A DNA stretch of 64,000 nt from [Phialemoniopsis] sp. UDSM-2020. Its lineage: Eukaryota; Ascomycota; Sordariomycetes; Thyridiales; Thyridiaceae. This document shows positions 32,162 through 44,611 of the stretch, piece after piece. The number at the start of each line of letters is the position of its first letter. The first letter of the stretch is position 1. The stretch spans positions 6,014,001-6,078,000 of the forward strand of contig JAEILZ010000002.1 in NCBI GenBank assembly GCA_018873225.1, in the 5' to 3' direction. The notes below the pieces were generated by a model. The model worked only from the letters and a program-made list of their open reading frames with translations, had not been told where the DNA came from and did no database searches. The position numbers were made by a program, and so were the translations under genes.

Positions 32162-33637
32162 CTAGCACACCTCCAGGGATCTAGCTCTGGAGGCCGAACA
32201 CCTCCTCTTCGCAGCCGGCGACAGTGAACCAACTCTTCTAACCGCTGCGCTGTCCCCACCGCTTTCGCCGGCCTTGTTGTCATCCTCACGGACCTCGAAA
32301 CTACTGTTCAACGCCTCGGTAAGAGTCTCGCATTCTGCGATGCTGCGCTTCAAGATGCGTGTTGCGTCCCGTTCCGTCGCCACTGTCGGGGGCTCGTCGC
32401 TCGATGGAGAGCCGCAATTCTCGTCGAATATGTGGCTGTCCTCGGCGATCTCGCCCGCAATATCGTGACCCAGCGCCTTGCCGAGTCTTTCCTTCAGACC
32501 GAGAACGGGCCAGATGGGAACCCTGGTGTACTCGATCTTGATCCCTGCGTCGCTAGTATCTTCGGGCCGTAGTGGAGCCTTGGACGGGGCCGAGAAGCGC
32601 TGGAGAAACGTCGCTGAGACGGTGGCGGTGTAGACGATAAAATCAGAGGTCTCGTCGTCATGCGTCAGGAGCCGCACCTTGACCTCGCTGAAGGTTGGCT
32701 GCGGCTGGGGGTTGACAATGCTGCCGCCGACTGAACGCGAAGATTGGGATGAATTCCGGGACCCTGGTTGCGAGTAGAAGTGCGCCTGGGCCATTGCGAG
32801 TAGAATACCGATGAAGTGAGCATCTTGATCAATATCCGCAGGAAAAAGGGCCTTGGAGCGCAGGTATTGCAACCTCGATACAGGGGTGTTAGCGCGATCA
32901 CCGTCTTCCGGGCCCATGGAGATGCGGAACAGATGTCGGCGGACCAGAGATAGCTGGTTTCGATTGATGTACGCCAGGATGGGCGCGTCTGGGGCGGACA
33001 TACTGCTCCTGGAGCTCGCCTGGGAGTCGTTGGCGAACATTTCCGAAGCCGAGGTCGGTATTCTTCCGAATGATGATGCCGCAGGCTGGGTGATGGCCGA
33101 GTCGAACGAGGCGCTGGGCTGCTCTGTCTGTCTCCACAGGACCGGGACGCGGACAGCTTTGCGGAAGATGCGGCCGCCAAAATACAGATCCAGCTCGGAC
33201 GTGCTCCTCGGTTTCGACAAAGTGGCGGGATAAAAGGTGGAGAGAATGGTCTTAATGGCGCGGTACTTGCAGAAGAGGCGCGACGTCTCCGGCGAGAGGA
33301 GGAGGTTGAGCTCGCGACTGACGGCGGCAGCAGTCTGGGATGGGCGGACATGCAGGCCACGCCTCGTCGGGCTCGACAGGGGCGCTGTAGTCGCTGGGAC
33401 CGGAGTCAAGACCGGGTCGAGGGGTACAAAGTGCGCGCCGAGAAGACGGGCATGGAGGTCGGTCCAGCAGATGGGGAGGACGTAGAGGGCCGTACCACGG
33501 TTCTCCTGCATGATGTCATAGAGGGAACCAGTCTCTGGCCGAATGATGGGGCGCATCCTGCGTCTTCTCCTGGCAGTTGGTCTGAGGCTCCTGGAGCGTT
33601 GCGACGCGGAGGACGTCATGGTCTGAGTGGAAGACAT
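32162..33637 (-). CDS. Conserved fungal protein of unknown function
   Basis: An intronless 491-residue protein starting MSSTQTMTSSASQRSRSLRP, with a basic, serine-rich N-terminus (RRRRRM) that may be a nuclear signal. The block about residues 40-160 (ETGSLYDIMQENRGTALYVL, LLSPETSRLFCKYRAIKTIL) and the block about 220-400 (ILAYINRNQLSLVRRHLFRI, DIDQDAHFIGILLAMAQAHF, FSEVKVRLLTHDDETSDFIV) look structured. The tail is acidic and polar with a possible basic signal (PAAKRRC). I do not recognise a named domain. Gene length, codon use and the well-ordered middle support a real gene. It is divergent from the Arp2/3 subunit gene. Confidence 0.8.
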   Translation of the reverse strand: MSSTQTMTSSASQRSRSLRPTARRRRRMRPIIRPETGSLYDIMQENRGTALYVLPICWTDLHARLLGAHFVPLDPVLTPVPATTAPLSSPTRRGLHVRPSQTAAAVSRELNLLLSPETSRLFCKYRAIKTILSTFYPATLSKPRSTSELDLYFGGRIFRKAVRVPVLWRQTEQPSASFDSAITQPAASSFGRIPTSASEMFANDSQASSRSSMSAPDAPILAYINRNQLSLVRRHLFRISMGPEDGDRANTPVSRLQYLRSKALFPADIDQDAHFIGILLAMAQAHFYSQPGSRNSSQSSRSVGGSIVNPQPQPTFSEVKVRLLTHDDETSDFIVYTATVSATFLQRFSAPSKAPLRPEDTSDAGIKIEYTRVPIWPVLGLKERLGKALGHDIAGEIAEDSHIFDENCGSPSSDEPPTVATERDATRILKRSIAECETLTEALNSSFEVREDDNKAGESGGDSAAVRRVGSLSPAAKRRCSASRARSLEVC

Positions 33638-34703
33638 AGTTCCGCCTCAATGTTGGGCCTGTAGCTGTGGTCAGTATCGACGGACGCGCATAGCTAGATG
33701 CATCGCGACGGAGCACGACTGCTGTGCTAAGTGAAAGGCAAACTTACCCTCCGAATCTGTGGATATGGGTCGCGAACCCGGTGAAGTTGGATGCGCTGCG
33801 CAAAAGGCGATAAGGTGCTGCAGCGCGGGCGTCAGCGGGCGTCTTGCGACGCGGGGTGGACCTTGTCGGCGATCAACAAAAAAAGCAAAAGTGCACAAGT
33901 AGACGCGCGCGCCCAAGGTGTAAACTCCTGGCCCAATAATGATACTAGACAGATGGCGCGATGTCAATACTGCGATGTAAACAGACACAAAAGATACCTG
34001 CACCGAGATGCAGAATGAAGAATGGGACAAGGTAGCAGGCGGTAGATATATCTTGGGTCGGCGTCTGAATCATGACACGCGCCCAGTCTTGCTGTCCTGT
34101 GGGAGGGAGACGAGGAGGGGCGATGTTGGCGGCCTGAAGGGAGGGGGACCCGCCCTAGTATCAGTGATCTTATGCGCCCGTTGCCTTCCCGGAGCAGTAG
34201 CTACGCGCTCTGTGTCGTGCCTGCCCTTGCTGCCCTACTCGAAACCATGACTGGGGGCAGTGGCGACCGGACTGACGCGAATCAGGGTTACGCGCGGGCA
34301 CGTGCTACTCTGGCTAGGCACCAGTGCGGAGGGTTTAACCGTTTTTAGCCGAAGGCATCTAAGCCACTCGTAGCCACCACCGCCTCAGTTGCAGAGATTC
34401 TGAGTCATCAAAAAAGCGAAAATATCGCTGCCAGAAATATGAGGCCAACATTTTGCTGCTTGCATGAGGGTCTTCCAGAATTATGCACAGGCGGGTTGGA
34501 CCCCACTATTGAAGCCCACTGAACGGGCCTGGTGGTGCCTTGTGCACTAAGCCAGACAGACGTCAGCTCTTGTCTGGTGCTTGCATGGAAACCGGCCCCT
34601 CCTCGCGATACCGCTGCTGTCCACCTCTCTGCTACGACGACAGCTCACCTTACCTCTACCAACGTCAGTCGCCGGCTTCGATATTGACTGACCACACTTC
34701 AAG
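33638..34703. other. Divergent promoter region
   Basis: About 1.07 kb between the conserved unknown (-) and the Arp2/3 subunit gene (+). It has GC-rich stretches and no coding gene that I can support. Open frames here are random-looking. Confidence 0.45.
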
Positions 34704-35535
34704 ATGCCGGTACGTCTTCCCTTGCATCAGTTATGCCCCAATGCGTCTCCTCCCAGCTATGCAGCCTACGGCGCAGCCAAAGCTGTCCCCCTCACCCAAC
34801 CACCTCCAACACACTCACACGACAAGCTTCCTCTTCAAGCCCATGAACGATCTAACCTCCCCTCTCACACGACATGTAGGCCTACAACTCAATATTCAAC
34901 GCCGACCCCTCGGTCGCCCAGGGCCGCCTGGCCGGCAACTTCCCCCTCCTGCCGCTGCGCACCAAGACCCGCGGGCCGGCCTACACCCTGCCGCTGGACC
35001 CGGCCCTGCCCGCCAACGAGTCTCCCGACCCGGACAGCGAGTCGTACGACATCCTCGACGAGGTGCTCGCCCTCTTCCGCGCAAACACCTTCTTCCGCAA
35101 CTTTGAGATCCAGGGCCCCGCCGACCGCCTGCTCGTCTACGGCATCTGGTTCGTCAGCGACTGCCTGACCAAGATCAAGCCCTCGGCCGGCGTGCGCGAC
35201 GCGACAAAGGACGTCATGAACCTCGCCCTCGACAACAACTTTGCCATCCCCGGCGACCCGAGCTTCCCGCTGAACCAGGTATGTCAGGCATTATGAGCCA
35301 CCTGAGGGTGGGGGAATAGAGTAAAATAGCTGACTGGTGTGACCTTTCTTTCTAGATGTACGAGCCCCCGCGAGACAGGCAAGAGGGAGAGCTGTTGCGG
35401 CAGTACATGGCCCAGGTCCGCCAGGAGCTGGCCGTCAGACTGCTGGCGAGGGTGTACGAGGAGGGCGGCGACGGCAAGCCGAGCAAGTGGTGGTTGAGCT
35501 TCACCAAGCGAAAGTTTATGGGCAAGGGTCTGTGA
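34704..35535 (+). CDS. ARC18: Actin-related protein 2/3 complex subunit 3 (p21-Arc)
   Basis: A 194-residue subunit of the Arp2/3 complex, which starts branched actin filaments at endocytic sites and hyphal tips. The first exon codes only for MP (34704..34709), then introns separate 34880..35278 and 35356..35535; the joins are in frame. Family landmarks are NFPLLPLRTKTRGPA, ILDEVLALFRANTFFRNFEI, GPADRLLVYGIWFVSDCL, FPLNQMYEPP and the C-terminal PSKWWLSFTKRKFMGKGL. Length is close to other fungal homologs. It is a single-copy housekeeping gene, transcribed toward TRM6 with about 260 bases between the ends. The tiny first exon is easy to miss in automatic annotation. Confidence 0.95.
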
Positions 35536-35793
35536 AGAAGAGAGAGCACGTTCTCTGCTATGAAGCCTCGAGCCGCGAATATGAGAGATTGGGTTCGCAA
35601 TGGAGCTGCAGAGTCACCTTAGAGCACAGGGTTACGAGGCGGTCAAAATATTTGATTCGTTTTTTCGAGTCGAAGCCTGATGAAAATAGATCAAGTCAAG
35701 CTTCATGCATTGCATTCGGGGTATCAGCTCTAATCTCCAGTCCAGCCCATGCTAGTCTACGTCTGCATTCGTCTCCTGTAGAACCTGTCCATT

Positions 35794-37697
35794 CTATGAT
35801 TCATCCCCGATCTTCCGCTTCTTATACCGGCCCCTACCCTCAACCCTCCCCTCCGCAGGCATCGCCCGCCACGCCGTAAAGACGTACCCCTCGGCGCCGC
35901 CCTTGCTCGACATGACCGGGTGCGTCCGGCCAGGCAGCACCTGCCACTTGCGCGCCCTGCTCGTCTGCACGCTCGGCGCCACCACGAGCGTCGGGTTGAC
36001 CGGGAACTCGGCGGTGCCGGCCCACCGCTCCAGCTCCTCGGGCGCCTTGCCCCTCGTCTCGGCCGGCGCCGCCTCGGGGTCCATCCACGCGCCGCGCCGC
36101 GCGATGCTGAAGCAGTCGGCCAGCTGCGACAGGTACTCGACCGACGGCGAGTAGACGGCGATGGGCGCGCCGCCCGCGAGCAAGGGCAAGGTATGCCGCA
36201 GGACCGAGACCGGGTCCATCTGCGTCGCGACGACGAGACCGCTGAACTCGCCCGCGCGCGCCGTGTTGACGATGTGCCGCGTGCGCGCCCAGCGGCGGCG
36301 CTTGCGGTGGTAGTTGCCCCGGCGCGAGGGTTTCATGGCGGCGAGCGCCTCGTCGTCGAGCTCCTCGGGCAGGCCCGAATAGGTGTAGTCGCTGTCCGGA
36401 TCGGTCAGCTGCAGCCACGTGAGGCCCATGAGATGTGTATTGAGAGGGTGCGGGGACGGGTTCGGGTCGGCGTGGTCGAAGCCAAAGTAGCGGAGGTAGC
36501 TGAGGTTGGGCTGCGAGTTGGGGTATATCGTGGTGATGGTATTGGTGCGCGAGTAGGGAATGTCAAAGTCGTGGCGGTGGGTGACTTTACGCCGGGGTGG
36601 CGCATCGGTTGATTTAGTCGTGCCTGTTGCTGCTCCTTCTTCCGTGCTTGCGCCATCTACAGCTGCCGTAACATCGGCAGTCTGTTGTAATTGGGTGTTC
36701 TCGGCTTGAGCCTCCTCATTCTGGCCGTTGGGTGCTGAGTTATCGGGGTCTTCTGCCTCGCTGGGGTATAGCACTCCCATTCTCTCGGCCATTGCCGCAA
36801 TCAATAGACCTCCGGTATCGTCGACCACCAGCCAGCGCCCTTGCTTCTGCTCCAGCGGGGAGGGCAATACGCTGTCAGGTCCGTCCTTAGCGGCATTGGC
36901 GCCAGCAGGCGGCGGTTCGTGAGCTGATTCTGGACCGCCATAATGAACGTTTCCCCAACACCCCAACAGAGCCAACATCTCCTCCCTCATATCCAGTATC
37001 TTGGGACCGACATCTTTGTCGTCCAGGAGAAAGTTGCCCAGCGCCAAGGGATCTAGCGGGCTTATGGAAAAGCGCCGTATGTACTTCTTCGTCTTGAGGA
37101 TCTTGTATTTGGACAGCGAAAAGGAAGTCTTCTCATCGATGGCCGTATGTGACAGCATCAGCTTAGCGACGAGATCCTTGCCCGCATTTGCGCCATGCTC
37201 CTTCAGCTGCTCGATGTCCTCGGTAGTCAGCAGTTGCCGTGCCTTTGCGTCAATCGTCTCGACGTTGCTCTTAGCAACAACAGCATCGGTCTGCACCTCA
37301 ACGAGGCTGTACTCGACGCCGTCGGTGGGGGATATGATGCGATCCGAGTCGTCTGCGGAGCTTCCTTCTTCGCGCGCCTCGTCGGCGAAGATGTCTGCAT
37401 AGAGCTCGGAGGTCGGAACAACACGGAGTTTGCTGAGCTTCTCGTCGACTTCCCTGTCGAGTAATTCGTAGGTGAGGTGGTAAGGCCGGCCGATGACCAA
37501 GTTGCTTGGAAATGCACCGTATTTTCCTAGTGATATGGCACTGCATGACGAAAGGCAAGGTCAGTGACAAGGGCTTATTTTCTCAGTCACAGTCGAGCTG
37601 CAAAGGCTTACGTATTCGGTACTATTTGCAGTACTTTGACCATCTCAGAGGGCAGTCGAAGTGCCACCCAGGCATTGGGCTCCACGACCGACGGCAT
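35794..37697 (-). CDS. TRM6: tRNA (adenine-58-N1) methyltransferase non-catalytic subunit
   Basis: A 610-residue homolog of TRM6/GCD10, which with the catalytic TRM61 makes m1A58 in tRNA in the nucleus. Exons are 37612..37697 and 35794..37540. The intron 37541..37611 runs from GTAAGC to ATGCAG; the join gives PNTAISLGKYGAFPSNLVIGR, the conserved family opening. Further landmarks are RPYHLTYE, LTTEDIEQLK, FSLSKYKILKTKKYIRRF and, near the end, GEFSGLVVATQMDPVSVL. A low-complexity insert rich in A, E and T sits around residues 270-310. The protein ends with a basic patch (RYKKRKIGDES). It lacks a methyl-donor site, as expected for this subunit. Confidence 0.93.
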
Positions 37698-38108
37698 GGC
37701 GCTGAATTCGGTCTGGCGCTGGGTGTGTAGAGATGGATTTGTTTGGAGTCTGGAAGTTTTGGCTGCACCCAAGAAAAAAAGTTAGGCCAGCCAGTTCTGT
37801 TATCGCTGGCCGGGTGGGGCGGCAGAATCGATAACTTTCGCGGGGCATCTAAAGGCGGTCTGGACTGTGTAAGTGCCTGGTATGCGGATGCTGGCGTCTT
37901 GGTTCAAAGGCTTGATGACTACCTTGATCAGGTAGACACAAATATTATTTGAATAGTGCTGAATGTCTAACCGAAACGATTCCTATAACTATAGCATGCC
38001 AAGTAGAATCCCGATCGACCTGAAAGGGTGGCACGAACATCGGCCTCCTCTCGCATCCATCGATGGATAATTTCCCCATTCAACCCTATATCGACCAAGC
38101 GACTTGAG
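37698..38108. other. Intergenic, no gene seen
   Basis: This holds the TRM6 promoter and the 3' flank of the single-domain copy D. No other feature was recognised. Confidence 0.4.
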
Positions 38109-38701
38109 CTAAAATAGCTCAATCATCGGCTCCTCCACGACTTCGATAGATATATCCCTGAGGGCCTCAAACCTGATTCGGGAATGACCTCGTTAGCATC
38201 TGTGCAGGCGAACAATGTGTACATTTGACTAATTAAAGAGAAAATAGACAGGAAAACTCACTGAAAAACATAACTAGCAATCTCAGTCACGATCTCGACT
38301 GCTCGATCAACAGTCGTGGTGTCTGGCACAACTCCCACGAAGATCGTGGGATAGTACTCCTCAGTAGACACTAATACAAATCCACGTGAGATAAGCATCA
38401 GCATCGACATTATCTCATCCTTGACAATGTCTTCGACGACTCCGCGCATTGTCTTGTCGCTGCCATTCTGACATTTGTCAAAATACTTGACAATGGGATG
38501 CTGGCCGATAGGGAGGATGCCGCGGCGATAGTGACCAGCCGGCTCTGGTCCTGGTCCGGTATGGGGTGGCGGCTGTCGAGGTTTCGAACCGACACGCGCG
38601 CGTGCTACGAAGAGATGATAGGTCTTGTCATTGCTCTCATCCCTTCGCTCGATGTTGATCTCCGGAAGACTGTTGCTAGTCTCGGGTGCAGCTGCAGACA
38701 T
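38109..38701 (-). CDS. Copy D: stand-alone N-domain of the protease family
   Basis: An intact 167-residue protein, exons 38262..38701 and 38109..38172. The intron begins GTGAGT and ends ATCAG, at the same place as the first intron of copies A, B and C. It starts MSAAAPETSNSLPEINIERR. Shared motifs are FVARARVGSKPRQPPP, IGQHPIVKYF, TEEYYPTIFVGVV, VDRAVEIVTEIASYVF and, across the intron, QFEALRDISIEVVEE. It stops right after that (PMIELF), where the others go on to the protease domain. So it carries only the shared N-terminal domain. It could be a regulator or decoy of the full-length relatives, or a truncated but still open copy. The domain itself is not one that I can name. Confidence 0.75.
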
Positions 38702-39970
38702 GATGTACAGTTGCTTTGTCAAGAGAGTTGAAACGAGGTGCAAGGCGCTGTAAAGTAAAGTCTGTGAGGGTTGGTATCGATAGAAATATTCGAGAAAGGG
38801 TTCAGGAAATGGTGCAGAAGAAGAGAAGTGGAAGAGAGGCAGACTTGAAAACTTTTTGATGGGTAAACTGAGTGAACTGCCCGTTGAAACCCATCACAAG
38901 ACATTTTGTGATTCCTCGTTTGTGGTTGATGGACGAAAGTTTGATGACTTCTCAGATACCAAGGTTGGTCAAAAACTTTGAAATGAAGTTAGATCTTCAC
39001 AAAGAAACAGCTTCGAATGGACCATGGTTGCTCTTCAAATCGAGGGTTGTTTTCAAGGTAGGCAACAGTAGTATCAATAGAACAGACAACCTTTTAAGAA
39101 TATTTCAGACTGGACATCGGGTATATACATATTGTTTTGTGAGCATGGCGCTTCTTCAAAATCTTTACTGCGATCAGATCTTCACATAGATCAAAGGGAG
39201 AAAGCAGGGAGAGAGGAGCCATGGTCAGAGATGGGGAAATGGAAAACGGCAAACCATACTGGGGATGAGCATCAATCAGTACCAGTCAACGGTTCATGAC
39301 CGTAAAGAATCGTTTCTTATCAACACACTCAAGCATGCCATGAGTTGCAGTTCTTGGCATTGTATCAATTGACCTTGCAGGAGCAAATTCGTACGATGCT
39401 TGTGTGTTGCAAATTTGCAATCAAGCATGCAACCACTGTTGAACTCATACTATGACTACTTAGGTAACTAGAGACGCGCCTGAGAACAGAGCTAGAGTCA
39501 CTAAGACGGTGATGGCGGCGCCCTAAAAGTGGTGATGTCTCTCGGTGAGATCTGATAAGATCCGATAACACCGAACTTGCCACATGCAAATTCTTCGACT
39601 GGAGATTTGACTTGCGAATGTGACGTTGCAGAATGGAATGTCCTGGCTGCCAAAGATAAACAGGCAGTAAGTAGCTATCTCCCAATGCATCAATTGATCC
39701 TACTTTACCCAGATTAGGGACTTCTTCAGGGGAAGTGGAGTCTCCTTTCAGCATGTCATGTCTCAATCCGTCCACCACTACGTCCGTACAGGCAGCGCAC
39801 TGACACGCGTGGACCCACCATTAATCATCACGGAGAAGCGAGTGAAGGAAGCTGACGACAGAGGTGTTGATCCCGAGCATTCTTCCACTCCTACACATCA
39901 ATCCCAAATGTTCCATTCGTAGATTCGTAGAGTGCTTGAAGCACTCTTTGCGCCTCGATCAATTGACGCG
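38702..39970. other. Intergenic, no gene seen
   Basis: A 1.27 kb spacer between copy D (-) and the ABC transporter (+), transcribed away from each other. Open frames inside show no family features. It likely holds both promoters. Confidence 0.45.
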
Positions 39971-42900
39971 ATGGCCCAATTGCAGCCCAATTCCTCATGT
40001 CTGAACGACGACACCTTTGGCCCCGTTGTTGTGGGCTGTCGCGACAACTTCGACTTCACAGTCACCTTTGAGCAAGCGATCCTTTCCATTGCGCCTTCCG
40101 GATTATTCGTCGCCTTCGCGCTCGTCAGACTCGGATATCTGAGTCGCAAGCCCCAACTGTTGAACGGACGAGCGTTCCAGCTCCTGAAATTGGTGAGTAG
40201 CATCACAATCAGATCCATTGGCATGCTGATTGACCTGACGGCTAGGCACCCATCGCCGCATACGCGTCCCTCCAGATCGCTCTGCTCGTGCTGCTGCGCG
40301 TCAAGAGCCCCTCAATCAGTCGCCTAGCAATTGCGGCTGCGAGCCTTTCTCTGCTCGACTCGTTCGTCTTCTTCGGCCTGTCGTTCTGGGAGCACTCTCG
40401 ATCCAGGAGGTCATCGATCCTCTTTGTCGTCTATCTCCTGCTCTCCACGCTCTTCGATGCCGCCCGAACTCGGACGGCTTGGTTGAAAAATGGGGATACC
40501 GTTATCTCGAGGACTTACACAGCCTCCCTTGCGGTCAAGGTCTTGATCCTGGTTCTCGAATCACAAGGCAAGGACAGATGGCTACGCTCCTCGGCCGAGA
40601 AGAGCCCCGAGGAGACCGGCGGTGTCTTCACCCTAGCCTTTTTCTCGTGGCTCAACAGCCTCATAACTAGTGGTTACCGCAAAGTTCTGGCTCAAAACGA
40701 CTTGCTCGTGTTGGACCGGAACCTCACAGCAGAATCGCATGAACCGACGTTCGAGAAGCAGTGGAAGGCGTCCAAGTCGGGCAAGTATCGCCTCCTTCGC
40801 GTCCTCATCGCGACGCTCCGTTGGCGCTTCTTTGCCCCCGTCCTACCGAGAATCATCAATGGGTGCTTCCTGTTTGCTCAGCCCTTTCTCATCAATGCTA
40901 TCCTATCCCATCTGCAGGAAGGAGACGGCGGGTCCGCAAATAAGGGATATGGCCTGATCGGCGCAACGGCCCTTGTCTACACCGGCATCGCAGTGAGTCA
41001 AGGCGTTTACCAATATCTTCATTTCAGATCTTCAGCAATCATCCGCGCCTGTCTTGTCGCATCCATCTACGGGAAGACGATGGGCGCGGCCCCGGACCAG
41101 TCTCGCGACAATTCTGCAGCGATGACCCTTATGAGCACCGATATCGACCGCGTCCAGGATGGATTCGCCCATATCCATGAGACGTGGGCCGTCCTGACCG
41201 AGGCAGCCATAGCATGTTGGCTATTACAGGAACAACTCGGCACTGCCTTTGTCGCACCACTCGCCATCGTCATCCTCTGTGCCGGCTTCTCGTTCCTCAT
41301 GGGCAAGCTCAATGGCAAGCGCATAGCTGTCTGGATGGGTCTGGTTCAGAAACGTGTTGGTCTGACGGCAAACATCCTGACCAATCTCACGCCTGTCAAG
41401 ATGCTGGGCCTGCAGACCTCTGTGACGGAACGGGTACAAAAGGCTCGCAAAGATGAAATCAGTGCCGCCAAGCGTTACCGCCTGCTGATGACCACGATGG
41501 CCACCAACGCGTTTGCGCCGCTTTTGCTCTCGCCGGCAATCACCTTCGCTCTGACCGGTCGCGAGTTGACAACGACCAGGGTCTTCACCTGTTTGGCCTA
41601 CCTTCAACTTCTTTCGAGTCCGTTGACTGCGCTCTTTCAGACCATTCCGATCATGCTTGCAGCATTCGTCTGCCTTCAACGAGTCCAGGACTATCTCGAG
41701 GCCACCTCCCAGAACTCTGACACCCCACAGAAAGCCAATGAAAGCACACCCAAGCATGTACCTAGCCCCAATGACACTGGCTCTGTTGCTATCGCTCAAC
41801 ATGCAACCTTTGGCTGGGAGAAGGACAAGGCCAAGCCGGTCTTCCGCGACATCAAACTGCAAGTCCCGGTTGGCAAGACGACCATGCTTGCGGGACCAGT
41901 GGCCTCTGGAAAGTCCACCCTCTGCCTGGGCATTTTGAATGAACTTCCTCATGTGGAAAATCAATTGGCCCCAACGGAGAATTTCTCTCGCGTTGCCTTT
42001 TGTAATCAGACCCCGTTCCTCACAAACTCTACGATCCGCACCAACATCATCGGCAACAGCAACGTGGACAGCGCGTGGTACGACCAGGTCCTCGAGGCCA
42101 CGGCTCTCAAGCAAGACTTGGCTTCTCTCCCTCTCGGCGACGCCACTGTCGTCGGGAGTAGTGGTGCGAAACTAAGTGGTGGACAGAAGCAGCGTGTCTC
42201 GCTCGCTCGCGCACTGTATGCCCGCCCTCAATTGGCGTTGTTCGATGATGTCCTCAGCGGACTGGACCCCACAACAGAAGAGTTCGTCTTCAATGGAGTC
42301 TTTGCCTCGGGTGGCTTGCTCGAGCAGCTAGGGACCACCTCCATTCTGAGCACGCATTCCATCGGTCACATGAGCAAAGCGGCCCACGTTGTTGTCCTCG
42401 ACAGTGGCGCCATCGTCAAGCAGGGTAGCCCAAGCGAGGTCGTGACGGACCCCACCATCTTGATGAAACTCGCCAAGAGTGAGAAGGCACAAGACACTGA
42501 CGAAACACCGAGCGACTCTCCCAATGATAAGCCTGAAGAACCGCAGACGCCGTCGGAAAGCCCAGCTCAGGATGAGGGAGATCGGTCCCGCCAGGAAGGT
42601 GATGCTAGTGTCTATCTCTACTACATAGCTCAGGCAGGCTCACGACGGGCCGCGACACTAATTCTGCTCTCCCTCGCCATTACTGTCATAATCTTTGCCT
42701 TCCTCTACAACTTCGGTCCAATCTGGCTGGAATTTTGGTCAGCTTCGGTGCAAAAAGGACAAGACCGGTTCGGGTTCTACGCGGGTATCTACATCGCCTT
42801 GCAATTGATTGGACTGTCTTTCGGCGGCATCTTCTGGGGAATCAACACTCTTGAGTTTGGCCCGCGAGTAGGCGCAAACATTCACCGCGGTGCTCTCACG

Positions 42901-44611
42901 GCTATCATGAGCGCGCCTCTGTCCTACCTCGCCTCGAAGGATGTCGGTGCGCTGACGAGCTACTTCTCGCAGGACATGTCCATCCTCGACAATGACATGT
43001 CGATTTCCCTCGGCAACACGACCGCTACTGCCATGATTGTCGTGGCGCAGGCCGCTGTCATCGGAGCTGCTTCTCGCTTCGTGGTCATTGGCTACCCTGC
43101 CATCGCTGGCATGCTCTACATCCTGCAGCGGGTGTATTTGCGTACCTCGCGTCAGCTGCGGCTCTTGGAGTTGGAGACCAATGGGCCCTTGTAGTACGTA
43201 CTGCTGTTCTCTTTTGTCGTCTCTTCTTCTGATTCAACTTTGTATCGAACAACTGACCTCTCTTCCCAAAGCACGCACTTCCTAGAGACCTTGAATGGCT
43301 TGTCCACTATCCGAGCCTTCCGTTGGGTGCCTCAGAACATCGCCGTCAATATGCAGCTCCTCAACGACTCCCAGCGCCCACGGTATTTGCTCAGTATGGT
43401 CCAGCAGTGGCTCGAGGTGGTCCTCGGCATGATGGTCGCCGCTCTGGCCGTCGTTTTCGTCGCGCTTGCCATGCAGGTGCGCACAAGCAGTGCGGGATTC
43501 ACCGGGGTGGGACTTATCAGCCTCATGTCCTTCACGCAGATGCTGGGTAATGTCGTCCGCTGCTTCACTATCCTCGAGACTGCGCTGGGGGCACTGAGCC
43601 GTCTGCGAGGCTTTATCAAGGATACGCCGGTGGCTGATGAGAATGTGTCAGGGTGTGTCGGGGAGCCTGGTCCTGCCTGGCCTGAGCACGGTGTGGTGCA
43701 AATCGAGAATGTCTCGGCAAGCTATGAGTAAGATGCTATGGCTCTGAAAAATTGTCTGTGCGAGACTAACAATACCAGGCGAACAAACATCGAGGAGTCA
43801 GACAGTGCTTCACAAAGTGAGCAGGCTGAGGATCGAGCCACATCTCTCGCCCTGAAGGATATCTCGCTGTCCATCTCCGCCGGTGAGAAAGTCGCCATCT
43901 GCGGAAGGACTGGAAGGTATGTCGAGCGCCAGCGCATGAGACCCTACTACTGAACTAGCTGACCCCTATTACAGTGGCAAATCATCCCTGATGCTTCTTC
44001 TTCTACGCTTCCTCGACCCGGCCCCAGGGTCCGGCGGCATCAAGATCGACGGCTTGCCACTGCGAAGCGTTCCTCGCCACCTCCTCCGCAGCCGCGTAGT
44101 CTGCCTCCCGCAAACGCCATTCCTCCTGCCCGAAGGCAACTCCATGCGCGACAACCTCGTCATCAGCGACAGCTTCGTCGAGTCCGAGCACGACCCCGAC
44201 ACCGTGGACGGCGAGTGCCGCCACGCGCTCGAGGCCGTTGGCCTGTGGTCGTTCGTCACGGACAAGGGAGGGCTCGCCGCGCCAATGCACCCGGAGGCGC
44301 TGAGCAAGGGCCAGAAGCAGCTCATCTGCCTGGCTCGTGCTATCCTGCGGGCGCGACTGCGCACTGCGACAGGAGAGAAGGCAGGCGGGCTCCTGCTGCT
44401 CGACGAGTTTACGGCTAGCGTAGACGTCGAGACGGATAAGCTGATGCAGCGGATCATCCGCGAGGAGTTTGCCGGGTACACCGTCATTTGCGTCACGCAC
44501 AGGCTGCAGACGGTGGGGGACTACGACCGGGTGGTCGTCATGGCTTCGGGCAAGGTTGTCGAGGTTGGGCCGCCTGGTCGGCTTATTGAGAGGGCATTGG
44601 GGCCTGAGTAA
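39971..44611 (+). CDS. ABC transporter, full-length ABCC (MRP) type
   Basis: A 1466-residue multidrug-resistance-type ABC transporter in five exons: 39971..40192, 40246..43193, 43272..43727, 43779..43916 and 43975..44611. All joins are in frame; the last intron splits the second Walker A (GRTGSGKSSLM). The order is an N-terminal membrane region (TMD0), TMD1, NBD1, TMD2, NBD2. NBD1 has GPVASGKST (about residue 624), the signature LSGGQKQRVSLARAL (about 717) and Walker B FDDVLSGLD. NBD2 has LSKGQKQLICLARAI (about 1364) and LLLLDEFTASVD. The glutamate after Walker B is present in NBD2 but replaced by Asp in NBD1, the usual asymmetry of ABCC proteins. It would export organic anions or conjugates across the plasma or vacuolar membrane. 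Its cargo is unknown. Confidence 0.93.
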
